From: an uncultured Clostridium sp.
Lineage (GTDB): Bacteria > Bacillota > Clostridia > Clostridiales > Clostridiaceae
Direction: 5' to 3'
NCBI GenBank assembly: GCA_900540255.1
Contig: UQFE01000002.1
Location: 1-64,000 of the forward strand
DNA: 64,000 nucleotides
Both the position numbers and the translations under genes were made by a program. This document shows, piece by piece, positions 24,482-33,144 of this stretch (within the stretch, counting starts at the first letter, position 1; every line of letters begins with the position of its first letter). The notes below the pieces were generated by a model, which was not told the origin of the DNA, made no database searches, and saw nothing but the letters and a program-made list of their open reading frames with translations.

Positions 24482-25696
24482 TTAAACTCCTTTTTTAAAT
24501 AAGTTTTTCATATTATATTTTAAATTATCAAAGAATCCGCCTTTTTCAACATCCCTGTCACAATATAATTCTACTTCTCCTATTTTTTGTTCATTTAAAT
24601 ACACTTCACACTTACCTATTGTTTCACCTTCACTATAGCTATCTTTTTCTTCATCTAATACAATCTTATTTATAGGTTCTCCATCACTACCCTTTAATAC
24701 TACTATAAATAAATCATCTTTTGCCTTTGCAATAAAGTATCTTTCAGTATTTTTTCCTAAATAAATAGTTTCAACATCATCATCTTTATTAAATAATTTT
24801 TTACCTTCATATTTAGAAAATCCATAATTCATAAGCATACTTGCATCTCTATTTCTTATTTTATATGTTGGAGCTCCCATAATTACAGCAAGCATTCTTA
24901 CCCCATTTCTTACAGCAGTTGCACTTATACAATATTTAGCTTCTTGAGTAAATCCTGTTTTTAATCCATCACATCCATCAAAAAATCGTACTAACTTATT
25001 ATGATTTACTAATTCTATAGGAGATTTTCTTCCTTCAGATATAGTTTCCATATATGTTCCGCTATACTTTAAAATAGTTGGATGCTTTAATAACTCCAAT
25101 GACATTATAGAAATATCTCTTGCAGTTGTTAAATGTCCTTCTACCGGTAAACCATTACAATTTTTAAATGTTGTATTAGTCATTCCAAGTTCTTTTGCAC
25201 GTTCATTCATTACTTTTACAAACTCATCTGTTGATCCACTTAAAAATTCAGCCATTGCTACAGCTGCATCATTACCAGAAGCTATGGCTATCCCTTTTAA
25301 TATATCCTCAACAGTTCTAACTTCACCAGTATCTAAAAGCATTGTACTTCCACCCATACTTTTCGCATTTTCACTACATGTAATTTTATCATCTAATGAA
25401 ATTTTCCCACTATCTATTGCTTCCATTGCTAATAACATTGTCATTATCTTAGTTACTGAAGCAGGCGCAAACTTTTCGTCTGGATTTTTTTCATACAATA
25501 CTGTACCAGTTACAGGCTCAATAAGAATTGCTGATTTTGCATCAACATTCATTCCTTCTTCTAAACAAGCTGTATAAATATCATGTGGAGTAGAATTTTT
25601 AAGCTCTACTCTTTCTGCAGCCATTGGTATTACTGTATTTAAACATAATAAACATAAAAGAATAATAGAGATTTTATTAAATATTTTTTTCTTCAT
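24482..25696 (-). CDS. dacF: D-alanyl-D-alanine carboxypeptidase, sporulation type (DacF)
   Basis: This 404-residue protein has a signal peptide (IFNKISIILLCLLCLNTVIP), a catalytic domain with SxxK in APASVTKIMTML, SGN in IAIASGNDAAVAMAE and KTG in GLKTGFTQEAKYC, and a C-terminal PBP5-like beta domain ending with a basic amphipathic anchor. It trims cortex or vegetative peptidoglycan. Position after the deoB-pdp genes matches the clostridial and Bacillus dacF locus (spoIIM-xerD-deoB-pdp-dacF). ATG 25696 has AGGAGGAG upstream. Confidence 0.9.
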   Translation of the reverse strand: MKKKIFNKISIILLCLLCLNTVIPMAAERVELKNSTPHDIYTACLEEGMNVDAKSAILIEPVTGTVLYEKNPDEKFAPASVTKIMTMLLAMEAIDSGKISLDDKITCSENAKSMGGSTMLLDTGEVRTVEDILKGIAIASGNDAAVAMAEFLSGSTDEFVKVMNERAKELGMTNTTFKNCNGLPVEGHLTTARDISIMSLELLKHPTILKYSGTYMETISEGRKSPIELVNHNKLVRFFDGCDGLKTGFTQEAKYCISATAVRNGVRMLAVIMGAPTYKIRNRDASMLMNYGFSKYEGKKLFNKDDDVETIYLGKNTERYFIAKAKDDLFIVVLKGSDGEPINKIVLDEEKDSYSEGETIGKCEVYLNEQKIGEVELYCDRDVEKGGFFDNLKYNMKNLFKKGV

Positions 25697-25789
25697 TTGT
25701 TCTCCTCCTTTTAAGCTTATTATTACCAAAACAAAATAAAAATATGATAAATAGTTAGTAATTAGTAGTTATGTGTAAATAATTCATAA

Positions 25790-25850
25790 AAAAATCAACC
25801 CTAAGGTTTTAGTGTTATTCAACAGTAAAAAACCTAGTGTTGATTTTTAG
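25790..25850 (-). terminator. Terminator of the deoB-pdp unit
   Basis: AAAATCAAC and AGGTTTT on one arm pair with AAAACCT and GTTGATTTT on the other around a longer loop. It lies 26 bp after the pdp stop. Confidence 0.6.
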
Positions 25851-25875
25851 AATTATTCTATTTATAAGTGTTAAA

Positions 25876-27180
25876 TTATTTAACTATATCATATATTAAC
25901 GGAATATTTAATTCATAATTATCTTCAATAGTTATATTTTCTAGGATGCTTTTTCTAGCCTTTTCAATATTATTTTTATTATTTGAATGTATGTATGCTA
26001 GAACATCACCCTTATTAACTTTATCACTTCTCTTTTTATTTAAAACAAGACCAACAGCTAAATCTATTTCACTTTCTTTAGTTGCACGTCCTGCTCCAAG
26101 TTCCATTGCTATAAGACCAAAAGCTTCTGCCTTAATCTTAGTAATATATCCATCTCTTGGTGCTACAACTTCTTCTATATATTTAGCTTTAGGAAATTTA
26201 CTAAAATCATCTATTGCTGAAATATCTCCACCTTGTGCTTTTATAAATTCCTTAAGCTTTTCTAATCCTTTTCCATTAGCTATATTTTCTTCTAGCATCT
26301 TTCTTGCCTGCTCTTCAGTTTCTGCTTTTTTAGCACAAATAAGCATATTTGACCCTAAAGTTAATGTTAATTCCAAAAGATCTTTTGGTCCATTTCCTTT
26401 TAATAATTCAATAGCTTCCATAATCTCTAAGCTATTTCCTATTGCAAAACCTAATGGTTGATCCATATCAGAAATTACCCCAATAGTTTTTCTTCCAAGA
26501 TGATTTCCTATATCAACCATTTCTCTTGCAAGTTCTTTAGCCGTTTCTGGTGTTTTCATAAATGCACCATCTCCAACTTTAACATCTAAAACTATAGCAT
26601 CTGCTCCAGAAGCAATTTTTTTACTCATTATACTTGAAGCAATTAAAGACATATTATCTACTGTAGCTGTTACATCTCTTAATGCATATAATTTTTTATC
26701 TGCTGGAACTAAGTTTCCACTTTGCCCCATAATAGCTATATTTATATTATTTACATTTTCTATAAATTGTTCTTCTGTTAATTCAACTGAAAATCCCTTG
26801 AAAGTTTCAAGTTTATCTATAGTACCTCCAGTATGACCTAAACCTCTTCCTGACATTTTAGCAACTGGTATTCCAAGTGATGCAACCAACGGAGTTAAAC
26901 AAATTGATGTTTTATCTCCAACTCCTCCTGTAGAATGTTTATCTACTTTTATCCCCTTAATACTACTTAAATCAATTTCATCACCTGACTTAACCATCGC
27001 ATTTGTTAAATCTGCTGTTTCTCTCTTATTCATCTTATTAAAAAATATTGCCATAAGCATTGCTGATGCTTGATAATCTGGAATACTCCCATCTGTAAAT
27101 CCTTCTACAAAAAAGTTTATTTCTTCTGTTGTTAATTCTTCACCTTTTCTTTTTTTCATTATAAGGTCATACATTCTCAT
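25876..27180 (-). CDS. pdp: Pyrimidine-nucleoside phosphorylase
   Basis: The enzyme splits uridine, thymidine and deoxyuridine with phosphate. The 434-residue protein carries the thymidine/pyrimidine phosphorylase signature [18 protein letters not shown], the phosphate-binding [12 protein letters not shown] and [20 protein letters not shown]. The sequence is full length. It lies 17 bp after deoB, so the pair turns (deoxy)nucleosides into pentose-5-phosphates in the cytosol. Confidence 0.95.
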   Translation of the reverse strand: MRMYDLIMKKRKGEELTTEEINFFVEGFTDGSIPDYQASAMLMAIFFNKMNKRETADLTNAMVKSGDEIDLSSIKGIKVDKHSTGGVGDKTSICLTPLVASLGIPVAKMSGRGLGHTGGTIDKLETFKGFSVELTEEQFIENVNNINIAIMGQSGNLVPADKKLYALRDVTATVDNMSLIASSIMSKKIASGADAIVLDVKVGDGAFMKTPETAKELAREMVDIGNHLGRKTIGVISDMDQPLGFAIGNSLEIMEAIELLKGNGPKDLLELTLTLGSNMLICAKKAETEEQARKMLEENIANGKGLEKLKEFIKAQGGDISAIDDFSKFPKAKYIEEVVAPRDGYITKIKAEAFGLIAMELGAGRATKESEIDLAVGLVLNKKRSDKVNKGDVLAYIHSNNKNNIEKARKSILENITIEDNYELNIPLIYDIVK

Positions 27181-27197
27181 AAGTTACACACTCCTAG

Positions 27198-28370
27198 CTA
27201 TTCCATTATTTTATTAAAAAAACTATCTCCAACTAACTCATTTTTCACATTAAAGAAATCTAATATTGTTTTTCCTATATCAGAAAATCTCTCTCTTGTT
27301 CCAATATTAACTCCTGGTTTTACATTCTTTCCATAAACAAGTATAGGTATATGCTCTCTTGAGTGATCTGTACTGCTAGTTGTTGGATCGCAGCCGTGAT
27401 CTGCTGTTATTATAAAAATATCTTCATCAGTCATCTTTGAATAAATTTCTTGTAATCTGTTATCAAAATCTTCTAAAGCTTTTCCGTATCCCTTAGGATC
27501 ATTTCTATGTCCATATAACATGTCAAAATCAACTAGATTTGTAAAGATAAGACCTTCTTTTACTGTATCCATATACTCTAAAGTTTTATCTACACCATCC
27601 ATATTATTTTTTGTATGAACTGCAGAAGTAATACCCTTTCTATTGTAAATATCTTCTATCTTTCCAACGGCTGCAACTTCTAAATTATTTTCTTTTAAAT
27701 ATTCAAGCATAGTTTTATTAAATGGATCTAATGCATAGTCTCTTCTGTTTGATGTTCTCTTAAAGTTTGGAGCTTCTCCTATAAATGGTCTTGCAATAAC
27801 TCTTCCTACTGCCCATTTATCTACAAGCATATCTCTTGCAACTTGGCACATTTCATATAATTTTTCTACTGAAATAACATCTTCGTGTGCTGCAATTTGA
27901 AATACGCTATCTGCAGATGTATATATAATAGGATATCCTGTTTTTACATGCTCCTCACCTAATTCTTCTATTATTTGAGTTCCTGAAGCAACAACATTTC
28001 CTAATATCCCTTTTACATTTGCTCTCTTTTTAAATTCTTCAATTATTTCTTCAGAAAATCCTTCTGGATAAGTGTTTAGTGGCTTTTCTAAAATAACACC
28101 TGCAATTTCCCAATGCCCTGTAACAGTATCTTTCCCCTTTGATGCTTCTTTACACCTTCCATAAGCACCTACTGGTTTGCTACATTTTTTAGGCTCATTA
28201 ACACCTTCTATATTTCCTAACCCTAACTTTTCTAATTCTTTTATTTCAAGTCCATTACAAGCTTTATATACATGATCTAAAGTATGACTTCCTTCATCAC
28301 CATAACTTTTCGCATCTTGTAATTCTCCAACTCCTACACTATCTAATACAACTAAAATTGCTCTCTTCAT
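27198..28370 (-). CDS. deoB: Phosphopentomutase
   Basis: This alkaline phosphatase-fold mutase interconverts ribose (or deoxyribose) 1- and 5-phosphates. It starts RAILVVLDSVGVGELQDAKS with the metal Asp, has GKDTVTGHWEIAG with the phosphorylated Thr, and ends with the metal ligands in TADHGCDPTT and HSREHIPILVYG. The 390-residue length is normal. AAGGAG precedes the ATG. It sits between xerD and pdp, as in other Firmicutes. Confidence 0.96.
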   Translation of the reverse strand: MKRAILVVLDSVGVGELQDAKSYGDEGSHTLDHVYKACNGLEIKELEKLGLGNIEGVNEPKKCSKPVGAYGRCKEASKGKDTVTGHWEIAGVILEKPLNTYPEGFSEEIIEEFKKRANVKGILGNVVASGTQIIEELGEEHVKTGYPIIYTSADSVFQIAAHEDVISVEKLYEMCQVARDMLVDKWAVGRVIARPFIGEAPNFKRTSNRRDYALDPFNKTMLEYLKENNLEVAAVGKIEDIYNRKGITSAVHTKNNMDGVDKTLEYMDTVKEGLIFTNLVDFDMLYGHRNDPKGYGKALEDFDNRLQEIYSKMTDEDIFIITADHGCDPTTSSTDHSREHIPILVYGKNVKPGVNIGTRERFSDIGKTILDFFNVKNELVGDSFFNKIME

Positions 28371-28410
28371 TTTTTTCTCCTTTCGTATATAATGCCCATT
28401 TTAAAAAGCA

Positions 28411-29289
28411 TCAAGCTCTTGGATGGGAATTTTTATAAACTAAGTTTATTTTATCATTATTTATTATTTCATAGTAAGTGTCCATATAAGTTAATACTTG
28501 GTTTCCTAAAAGCTTTTGTACTGCTCTTACATTTGCTCCATTTTGAAGTAAATGTACTGCAAAAGAATGTCTAAATGTATTTAAATTAACATCCTTATTT
28601 ATTCCAGCTTTATGAGAATATTCCTTTACAATTCTCCATACACCTTGTCTTGTTAATTGATTTCCATTTAAATTAACAAATAAATTGTGTACTCCAGCTG
28701 AAGCTATCATATCTCTTATAGATAAATATTCTTTAAGTGCTGCTTCTGCACTTCTTCCAATAGGAATAAGTCTTTCATAATTTTTATTATCATGACACCT
28801 AACATAAAGTAAATCAAGGTTTACATCCTCTACTGATAATTTGATTATTTCAGAAACCTTCATTCCTGTTGCATACATAAGTTCTAATAAGGCATTATCT
28901 CTAATCCCCTTATTACAATCTTTATCAACTATCTTTATAATCTTATCAACTTCTTCAACTGTTAATATTTCTGGTAGTTTCTTTGATTGATCTGTACTCT
29001 TATAGTAAATCTTAGGTATATCTCTAATAATCTTTTGATCTTTTAAATAATTATAAAAGCTTCTTAAACTAATGACGATTCTACTTATTGATCTTTCTGA
29101 TTTTCCATCTTCTAATAAATGTTCGATATAATTTTTAACTGTTACGTTATCAGTTTCATCTAAATATATATCTTTGCTATTTAAATATTTAATATACAAA
29201 TTTACATCAGTTACGTATGCATAAACAGTATTATCACTTTTATGACTTTGAAGTAATGACTCTCTATATTCATTTACTATTTCTTTCAT
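28411..29289 (-). CDS. xerD: XerD-like tyrosine recombinase with degenerate active site
   Basis: The 292-residue protein has a SAM-like core-binding domain (about 1-95) and a recombinase domain that aligns with XerD to the end (HPRA). Location between spoIIM and deoB is the standard xerD place. Several catalytic residues are replaced. ArgI in GLRVSE is Lys144 (GMKVSE), the beta-strand Lys is His166 (CHDNK), the His of HxxR is Asn237 (NTFR), and the His of LLGH is Asn263 (LLGN). Arg240 and the Tyr nucleophile (Tyr272) remain. Strand transfer by the usual route looks unlikely, so it may serve as a DNA-binding partner or have lost its function. ATG 29289 has GGGG 8 bases upstream. Confidence 0.85.
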   Translation of the reverse strand: MKEIVNEYRESLLQSHKSDNTVYAYVTDVNLYIKYLNSKDIYLDETDNVTVKNYIEHLLEDGKSERSISRIVISLRSFYNYLKDQKIIRDIPKIYYKSTDQSKKLPEILTVEEVDKIIKIVDKDCNKGIRDNALLELMYATGMKVSEIIKLSVEDVNLDLLYVRCHDNKNYERLIPIGRSAEAALKEYLSIRDMIASAGVHNLFVNLNGNQLTRQGVWRIVKEYSHKAGINKDVNLNTFRHSFAVHLLQNGANVRAVQKLLGNQVLTYMDTYYEIINNDKINLVYKNSHPRA

Positions 29290-29321
29290 GATTTTCCCCA
29301 ATCCCACCTTAATTATTATTA

Positions 29322-29329
29322 TTCGACAA
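29322..29329 (-). promoter_or_regulatory. Possible Spo0A box upstream of xerD-like gene
   Basis: The minus strand has TTGTCGAA, matching the TGTCGAA core bound by phosphorylated Spo0A, 33 bp upstream of the start. Single matches to a 7-bp site carry little weight. Confidence 0.25.
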
Positions 29330-29364
29330 CAACTTTAAAATTTCCTTTTATAATCATCTATTCT

Positions 29365-30000
29365 TTAACTAACTTTATAAACATTTGTTACTACAAATTT
29401 AATAATATTTGGACAAAGATAAGCTTCAATAAATGTGCCTATAATAAATATACATACAAATACCCCAATCTTAAAAATTAGTTCCCTCTCTACTATTGTA
29501 TTTACTTTACCTTTATTAAAGAACTTATCTTTTAGTTTTGTTGAAGAAAATTCAATTCCAACTATACTTAATGCTATAAAACATGGAATATATATAATAT
29601 TTTGTGGTATTGTTGCAACTAATGCTAACCATAGACCTTTTCCTTCAAATGTTGAAATTAAAAAACTAAATGTATAACCTAATGTAAAGCCCTTTATAAG
29701 ATCTAATAATAAAATTATTGGCGTACCAAATACAGTAAAAGATATTGTAATTAATACTGTTAAAAGTATTAAGTTTTTCTTTAATGCATTTAATAATAGT
29801 GCTTTATTATTTACTGGCTCTTTTACTATACTTTGTGCAAATGTTGAAAAATAACTTGTAAGATCTGATGCATCACTTGCTCTCATATATTTAACTATAT
29901 ATGTACCTAATGCTATCCCCACACAAAAAAATATGAAAACCATAAAATAAAAAAATTTATTTTCTTTTTTATTTAAATTTAATTTATTTATAATCTCCAA
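29365..30000 (-). CDS. spoIIM: Stage II sporulation protein M
   Basis: SpoIIM is a mother-cell membrane protein that, with SpoIID and SpoIIP, drives septal peptidoglycan breakdown for engulfment. The 211-residue protein has five hydrophobic segments, including FFYFMVFIFFCVGIALGTYI, GFTLGYTFSFLISTFEGKGL and LALVATIPQNIIYIPCFIAL, the last two being conserved in the family. Translation probably starts at TTG 30000, 6 bases after GGGGGTGG. It lies upstream of the xerD-like gene, as usual. Confidence 0.9.
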   Translation of the reverse strand: MEIINKLNLNKKENKFFYFMVFIFFCVGIALGTYIVKYMRASDASDLTSYFSTFAQSIVKEPVNNKALLLNALKKNLILLTVLITISFTVFGTPIILLLDLIKGFTLGYTFSFLISTFEGKGLWLALVATIPQNIIYIPCFIALSIVGIEFSSTKLKDKFFNKGKVNTIVERELIFKIGVFVCIFIIGTFIEAYLCPNIIKFVVTNVYKVS

Positions 30001-30086
30001 CTAAAACCACCCCCACATTGTTATATCCTAATAATATGATTGTGATTTTAAGTATATTCATAATTGAATATATGTAACTTAAATTT

Positions 30087-30755
30087 TTATATAATTTTTT
30101 CTATCTTTTTAACATTTTCCTTAATATCTTTTAAATTTAAGATATAATTATTTTCTAAAATTGATATAACTTTTTTAATATCATTAATTTCCTCTTCTTT
30201 TTTATGTTTTTCAAAATTTCCTCTTCCCATTCTGTCACTTATAAATAATAAAATAATATCATTTAAATTTGTCTCTTTTATCATTTCTTTCGTTTTAGCA
30301 TAAGGCAAGTTTTTAATTATATATAAATGATGCATATGAAACCTTACTAAATTTAATATTTTTTCTTTTTCATAATCATCATATTTATAATAGTTTAATA
30401 TTTTTTCTGCTATTTTTACCCCTTCTACATCATGATTATAAGAAGTCCATCTTCCTTGGTTATTTTTCTTTGTAGTTATTCCTTTTCCTACATCATGTAA
30501 TAATGAACCTAACATAAATGCTTCCTTATCTATAGCAAAATCTTTTATTTTTGCAGCTATATCTATTACTTGCATAACATGATTCCAAACATTTCCCTCA
30601 GGATGATACCTTGGATTTTGTTCTATTAATTGAAGTATCCATAAGGATTCTAAAGGCGTGTCTTTAAGTGAATTTTTAATTTTTTCTAAATAAACTGATG
30701 GCTTATTACAAACCATTAATTTCCTTTGAATTTCCATTAACTTATTTTCTTCCAT
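30087..30755 (-). CDS. HD-domain phosphohydrolase
   Basis: This 222-residue protein has an HD domain with metal ligands in EGNVWNHVMQVIDIA (His), GSLLHDVGKG (HD pair), SYNHDVEGVKIA (His) and a late Asp-containing helix. The layout resembles the HD part of CCA-adding enzymes. It probably cleaves a phosphomonoester or phosphodiester of a nucleotide; the substrate is unknown. AGAGGAG precedes the ATG. It lies upstream of spoIIM and could be cotranscribed with it. Confidence 0.82.
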   Translation of the reverse strand: MEENKLMEIQRKLMVCNKPSVYLEKIKNSLKDTPLESLWILQLIEQNPRYHPEGNVWNHVMQVIDIAAKIKDFAIDKEAFMLGSLLHDVGKGITTKKNNQGRWTSYNHDVEGVKIAEKILNYYKYDDYEKEKILNLVRFHMHHLYIIKNLPYAKTKEMIKETNLNDIILLFISDRMGRGNFEKHKKEEEINDIKKVISILENNYILNLKDIKENVKKIEKII

Positions 30756-30936
30756 TATATTCTCCTCTAAAATATAGTATTATATTTATTTAGTTTTCCT
30801 TGCTTTCATTATTTTACAAATAATAAATTTTTATTACATGAAATTTTTGTTTATGCTAACAGATACAAATAATTTGTATTTTTAATTTTATTTTAGGGAA
30901 TTCTAAAAATATTACTAATTTTGAGGTGTTTATATT

Positions 30937-31251
30937 TTGGAGGAATTATTTGATAGATATTTACCAATTTTAATTCACATATTTGAACTAATGGGTATTT
31001 TTATTTTATTAATAGGTACATTTACAGCCTTTTATCACTATATATTAAAGAGATTTTTTAATAAAAATTTTAATATTAAATATGAATTTTCAGATGCAAT
31101 GGTTACTACACTAGATTTTAAATTAGCAGCAGAAATACTTAAAACAGTTATTATTAAAGACTTAAATGAATTAATTATTTTGGCTTCTGTATTTATAATA
31201 AGAATTATAATGACATTTGCCTTAGAAAAAGAAATGAAAAATGATAATTAA
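30937..31251 (+). CDS. DUF1622 family membrane protein
   Basis: The 104-residue protein has two membrane segments (about 10-35 and 75-95) joined by a basic loop with FSDAMVTTLDFKLAAEILKT, the conserved core of DUF1622. The role is unknown. A TTG start at 30937 is preceded by GAGGTG about 8 bases upstream. Transcribed divergently from the HD gene, and followed within 7 bp by the IS200-type element, which has inserted right behind it. Confidence 0.8.
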   Translation: MEELFDRYLPILIHIFELMGIFILLIGTFTAFYHYILKRFFNKNFNIKYEFSDAMVTTLDFKLAAEILKTVIIKDLNELIILASVFIIRIIMTFALEKEMKNDN

Positions 31252-31375
31252 ATCATGACCACCCGTAAAACGGGTGGTTTGCTCTGCGCCTGAAAGGCTT
31301 TGTTACTGGCTGTGCTAATCGCACGTTGAAAAGTTTGCCAACTGCATATTGCCACCAACTACCCCTGAAGGGGTT

Positions 31376-31855
31376 TTATTTTTTGCTTTTTTCTACCGGC
31401 TCACCCGTAAACGGGTCAATGTATTCTTTCAAGCTTATTTGCTCATATGCAATATCTTCTTGAATTTGATTTTTTATATACTCTTCTATAACTTTTTTAT
31501 TACGCCCAACAGTATCTACATAATATCCTGTACACCAGAACTTTCTGTTTCCATATTTATACTTCATATTTGCATGTCTATCAAAAATCATAAGTGAACT
31601 CTTTACTTTAAGATATCCCATAAATTGAGCTACGCTCAATTTAGGTGGAATACTAACCAACATATGAATATGATCTTTACAAGCATTTGCCTCTATTATT
31701 TCAACACCTTTTTGTTCACATAACTTTCTTAATATTATTCCAATATCAGATTTTATCTTTCCATATATTATTTGTCTTCTATACTTCGGTGCAAATACTA
31801 TGTGATATTTACAATTCCATTTACTATGTGCTAAACTACTTATGTCGTTGTTCAT
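31376..31855 (-). CDS. tnpA: IS200/IS605 family transposase TnpA (Y1 HUH)
   Basis: This 159-residue Y1-type transposase cuts and joins single-stranded DNA. It has the KYHIVFAPKYRRQIIYG start of the family, the HUH metal motif in CKDHIHMLVSIPP and the nucleophile Tyr in YYVDTVGRNKKVIEEYIKNQ. Length is typical. The ribosome site AGGAGGAG sits inside a long hairpin (31864-31917), so translation is expected to be low. The C-terminal tail EYIDPFTGEPVEKSKK overlaps the 3' end region. Confidence 0.95.
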   Translation of the reverse strand: MNNDISSLAHSKWNCKYHIVFAPKYRRQIIYGKIKSDIGIILRKLCEQKGVEIIEANACKDHIHMLVSIPPKLSVAQFMGYLKVKSSLMIFDRHANMKYKYGNRKFWCTGYYVDTVGRNKKVIEEYIKNQIQEDIAYEQISLKEYIDPFTGEPVEKSKK

Positions 31856-31863
31856 TAACGACT

Positions 31864-31917
31864 CCTCCTTTGAAAAATATTTTAGTTGGCAAACCTAAAA
31901 TATTTTTCCAAAGGAGG
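31864..31917 (-). promoter_or_regulatory. Hairpin sequestering the tnpA ribosome site
   Basis: CCTCCTTTG...AAAAATATTTTAG (31864-31885) pairs over about 21 bp with CTAAAATATTTTT...CCAAAGGAGG (31895-31917). In the transcript the 3' arm is the tnpA ribosome site, so it would be hidden. In IS200 a structured leader is known to repress transposase translation. Confidence 0.75.
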
Positions 31918-31989
31918 CATTTTTTTATTCACTCATAGCTATAAGCTTTTAGAACCACAGGTTAAACCTGTGGTATTCTCAATACAATA

Positions 31990-32012
31990 AAAAGCTCCAT
32001 CACTGGAGCTTC
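31990..32012. terminator. Hairpin beside the IS200 end
   Basis: AAGCTCC and GGAGCTT form a 7-bp stem followed by TTTTTATT on the minus strand. It could shield the element from outside transcription or belong to the old intergenic region. Confidence 0.5.
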
Positions 32013-32070
32013 TTTCAAATCACATTTTCATCTATATTTATCTCAATATAAAAATTCAATTTTATTCAAT

Positions 32071-32110
32071 AAAAAGGCTCAAAATACCCTTTAGCACTTC
32101 TAGCCTTTTA
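32071..32110 (-). terminator. Terminator of the DUF4177 gene
   Basis: AAAAGGCT (32072-32079) pairs with AGCCTTTT (32102-32109), with a T-run on the minus strand, 12 bp after the stop codon. Confidence 0.6.
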
Positions 32111-32121
32111 TTAACATTACT

Positions 32122-32307
32122 TTAAGAGTGTTCACATTTTTCAAAAACTAAATCATGAGAAGTTATTTGACCATAACTACCATTACTTGCAGGTATAGCT
32201 CCTACAAATCTCCAACCTTCTTTACTGTATTTATCAATTATTTCTCTATGATTACTATTAGTAAATACTCCTCCAACTTTTGATTCTACATACATATAAG
32301 TATACAT
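32122..32307 (-). CDS. DUF4177 family protein
   Basis: This 61-residue protein has YTYMYVESK then HREIIDKYSKEGWRFVGAIP and a closing LVFEK strand, the DUF4177 pattern. The function is unknown. I chose ATG 32307 for GGGAAGG 6 bases upstream; an ATG 11 codons earlier is open but would extend beyond the family start. It lies in the accessory patch after the DUF3221 lipoprotein gene. Confidence 0.75.
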   Translation of the reverse strand: MYTYMYVESKVGGVFTNSNHREIIDKYSKEGWRFVGAIPASNGSYGQITSHDLVFEKCEHS

Positions 32308-32378
32308 AAATTCCTTCCCTTTAAATAACTTAGCCATCAAGATTAAAGTTGTTCATCAACTCTAATTTGTACTTATAC

Positions 32379-32747
32379 TTATTCTCTTATTTGAATCCAC
32401 TTAGGATTAGTAATTGTAGCAGGATACGTCTCTTGTGTATGCCCATCATACATAATAGTAACTACATCATCCAGCCTAATGTTATCCTGAGACATCTCTT
32501 CTCCTGACTTATCAAAAATCTTAATATCCTTGCAACTAACAAAGCACTTATCTCCTATTTGCAAAATTGATGAATTATCAATTCCACTAACAAGTAATAG
32601 TTTATTATCTAAATCATTTTCAATAACCTTAGCATCTACAGTTGTTTCAATACTATCAGATTTATTTAAATTACATCCATTCAAAAGAAATAAAATCATT
32701 GGTATACATAATGTCATATTAACAATTTTAAATATTTTACTCTGCAT
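32379..32747 (-). CDS. DUF3221-like lipoprotein (YobA-like)
   Basis: The protein has about 122 residues with a lipoprotein signal ending in LFLLNGC and a short Ser/Asp-rich linker. A beta-rich domain with DDVVTIMYDGHTQETYPATI resembles the end of DUF3221 (YobA) proteins. It would be anchored outside the membrane. The role is unknown. ATG 32747 follows GGGGGATGG. It lies 71 bp upstream of the DUF4177 gene on the same strand. Confidence 0.65.
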   Translation of the reverse strand: MQSKIFKIVNMTLCIPMILFLLNGCNLNKSDSIETTVDAKVIENDLDNKLLLVSGIDNSSILQIGDKCFVSCKDIKIFDKSGEEMSQDNIRLDDVVTIMYDGHTQETYPATITNPKWIQIRE

Positions 32748-32876
32748 ATACCCATCCCCCATATATATTTCGTATTTTAAAACAATTATTCATCAAAATC
32801 CCTTAGTATAATTATAATCTATTAACCATAAAATAACAATTTCATCTAATCTATAAATTGGAATTTACTTATTCAT

Positions 32877-33086
32877 TTATTTTTTGATTTTTTTCTTTTC
32901 TTCTAAAGTTATCATTGCATTTCCTGCAATGATAAATCCCATAATACAAATAACACTTCCTCCTGCTGTAATTTTAGTATTTATGAAACCTGTAAATATA
33001 TTAATTACTGTTGCGATAATTCCACAAATACAAATAATAATAAAAGCTCCAAACCTTTTTATATCAAGGCTTGAATCTTTTTTGTA
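32877..33086 (-). pseudogene. N-terminally broken small membrane protein gene
   Basis: The minus strand encodes YKKDSSLDIKRFGAFIIICI, then GIIATVINIFTGFIN, ITAGGSVICIMGFIIAGNAM and EEKKKIKK before a stop at 32877. This would be a two-helix membrane protein. An in-frame TGA precedes it and no ATG, GTG or TTG with a ribosome site occurs before the first membrane segment, so the start has been lost. No family is recognised. Confidence 0.45.
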
Positions 33087-33144
33087 TCAATTATCTATTA
33101 GATTATTATTAAATATCTATAAATATTATTTTTTATTTCATAAT

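Larger units (their letters stand above)
31255..31980 (-). mobile_element. IS200-type insertion sequence
   Basis: A single-gene element bounded by two hairpins of the same form: ACCACAGGT-TAA-ACCTGTGGT (31954-31974) at the 5' side of the transposase and ACCACCCGT-AAA-ACGGGTGGT (31258-31278) at the 3' side. Subterminal hairpins near each end are the marks recognised by TnpA in the IS200/IS605 group, which moves as single-stranded DNA without target duplication. The accessory gene tnpB is absent, as in true IS200. About 725 bp long. The exact tips are inferred from hairpin positions. Confidence 0.85.
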
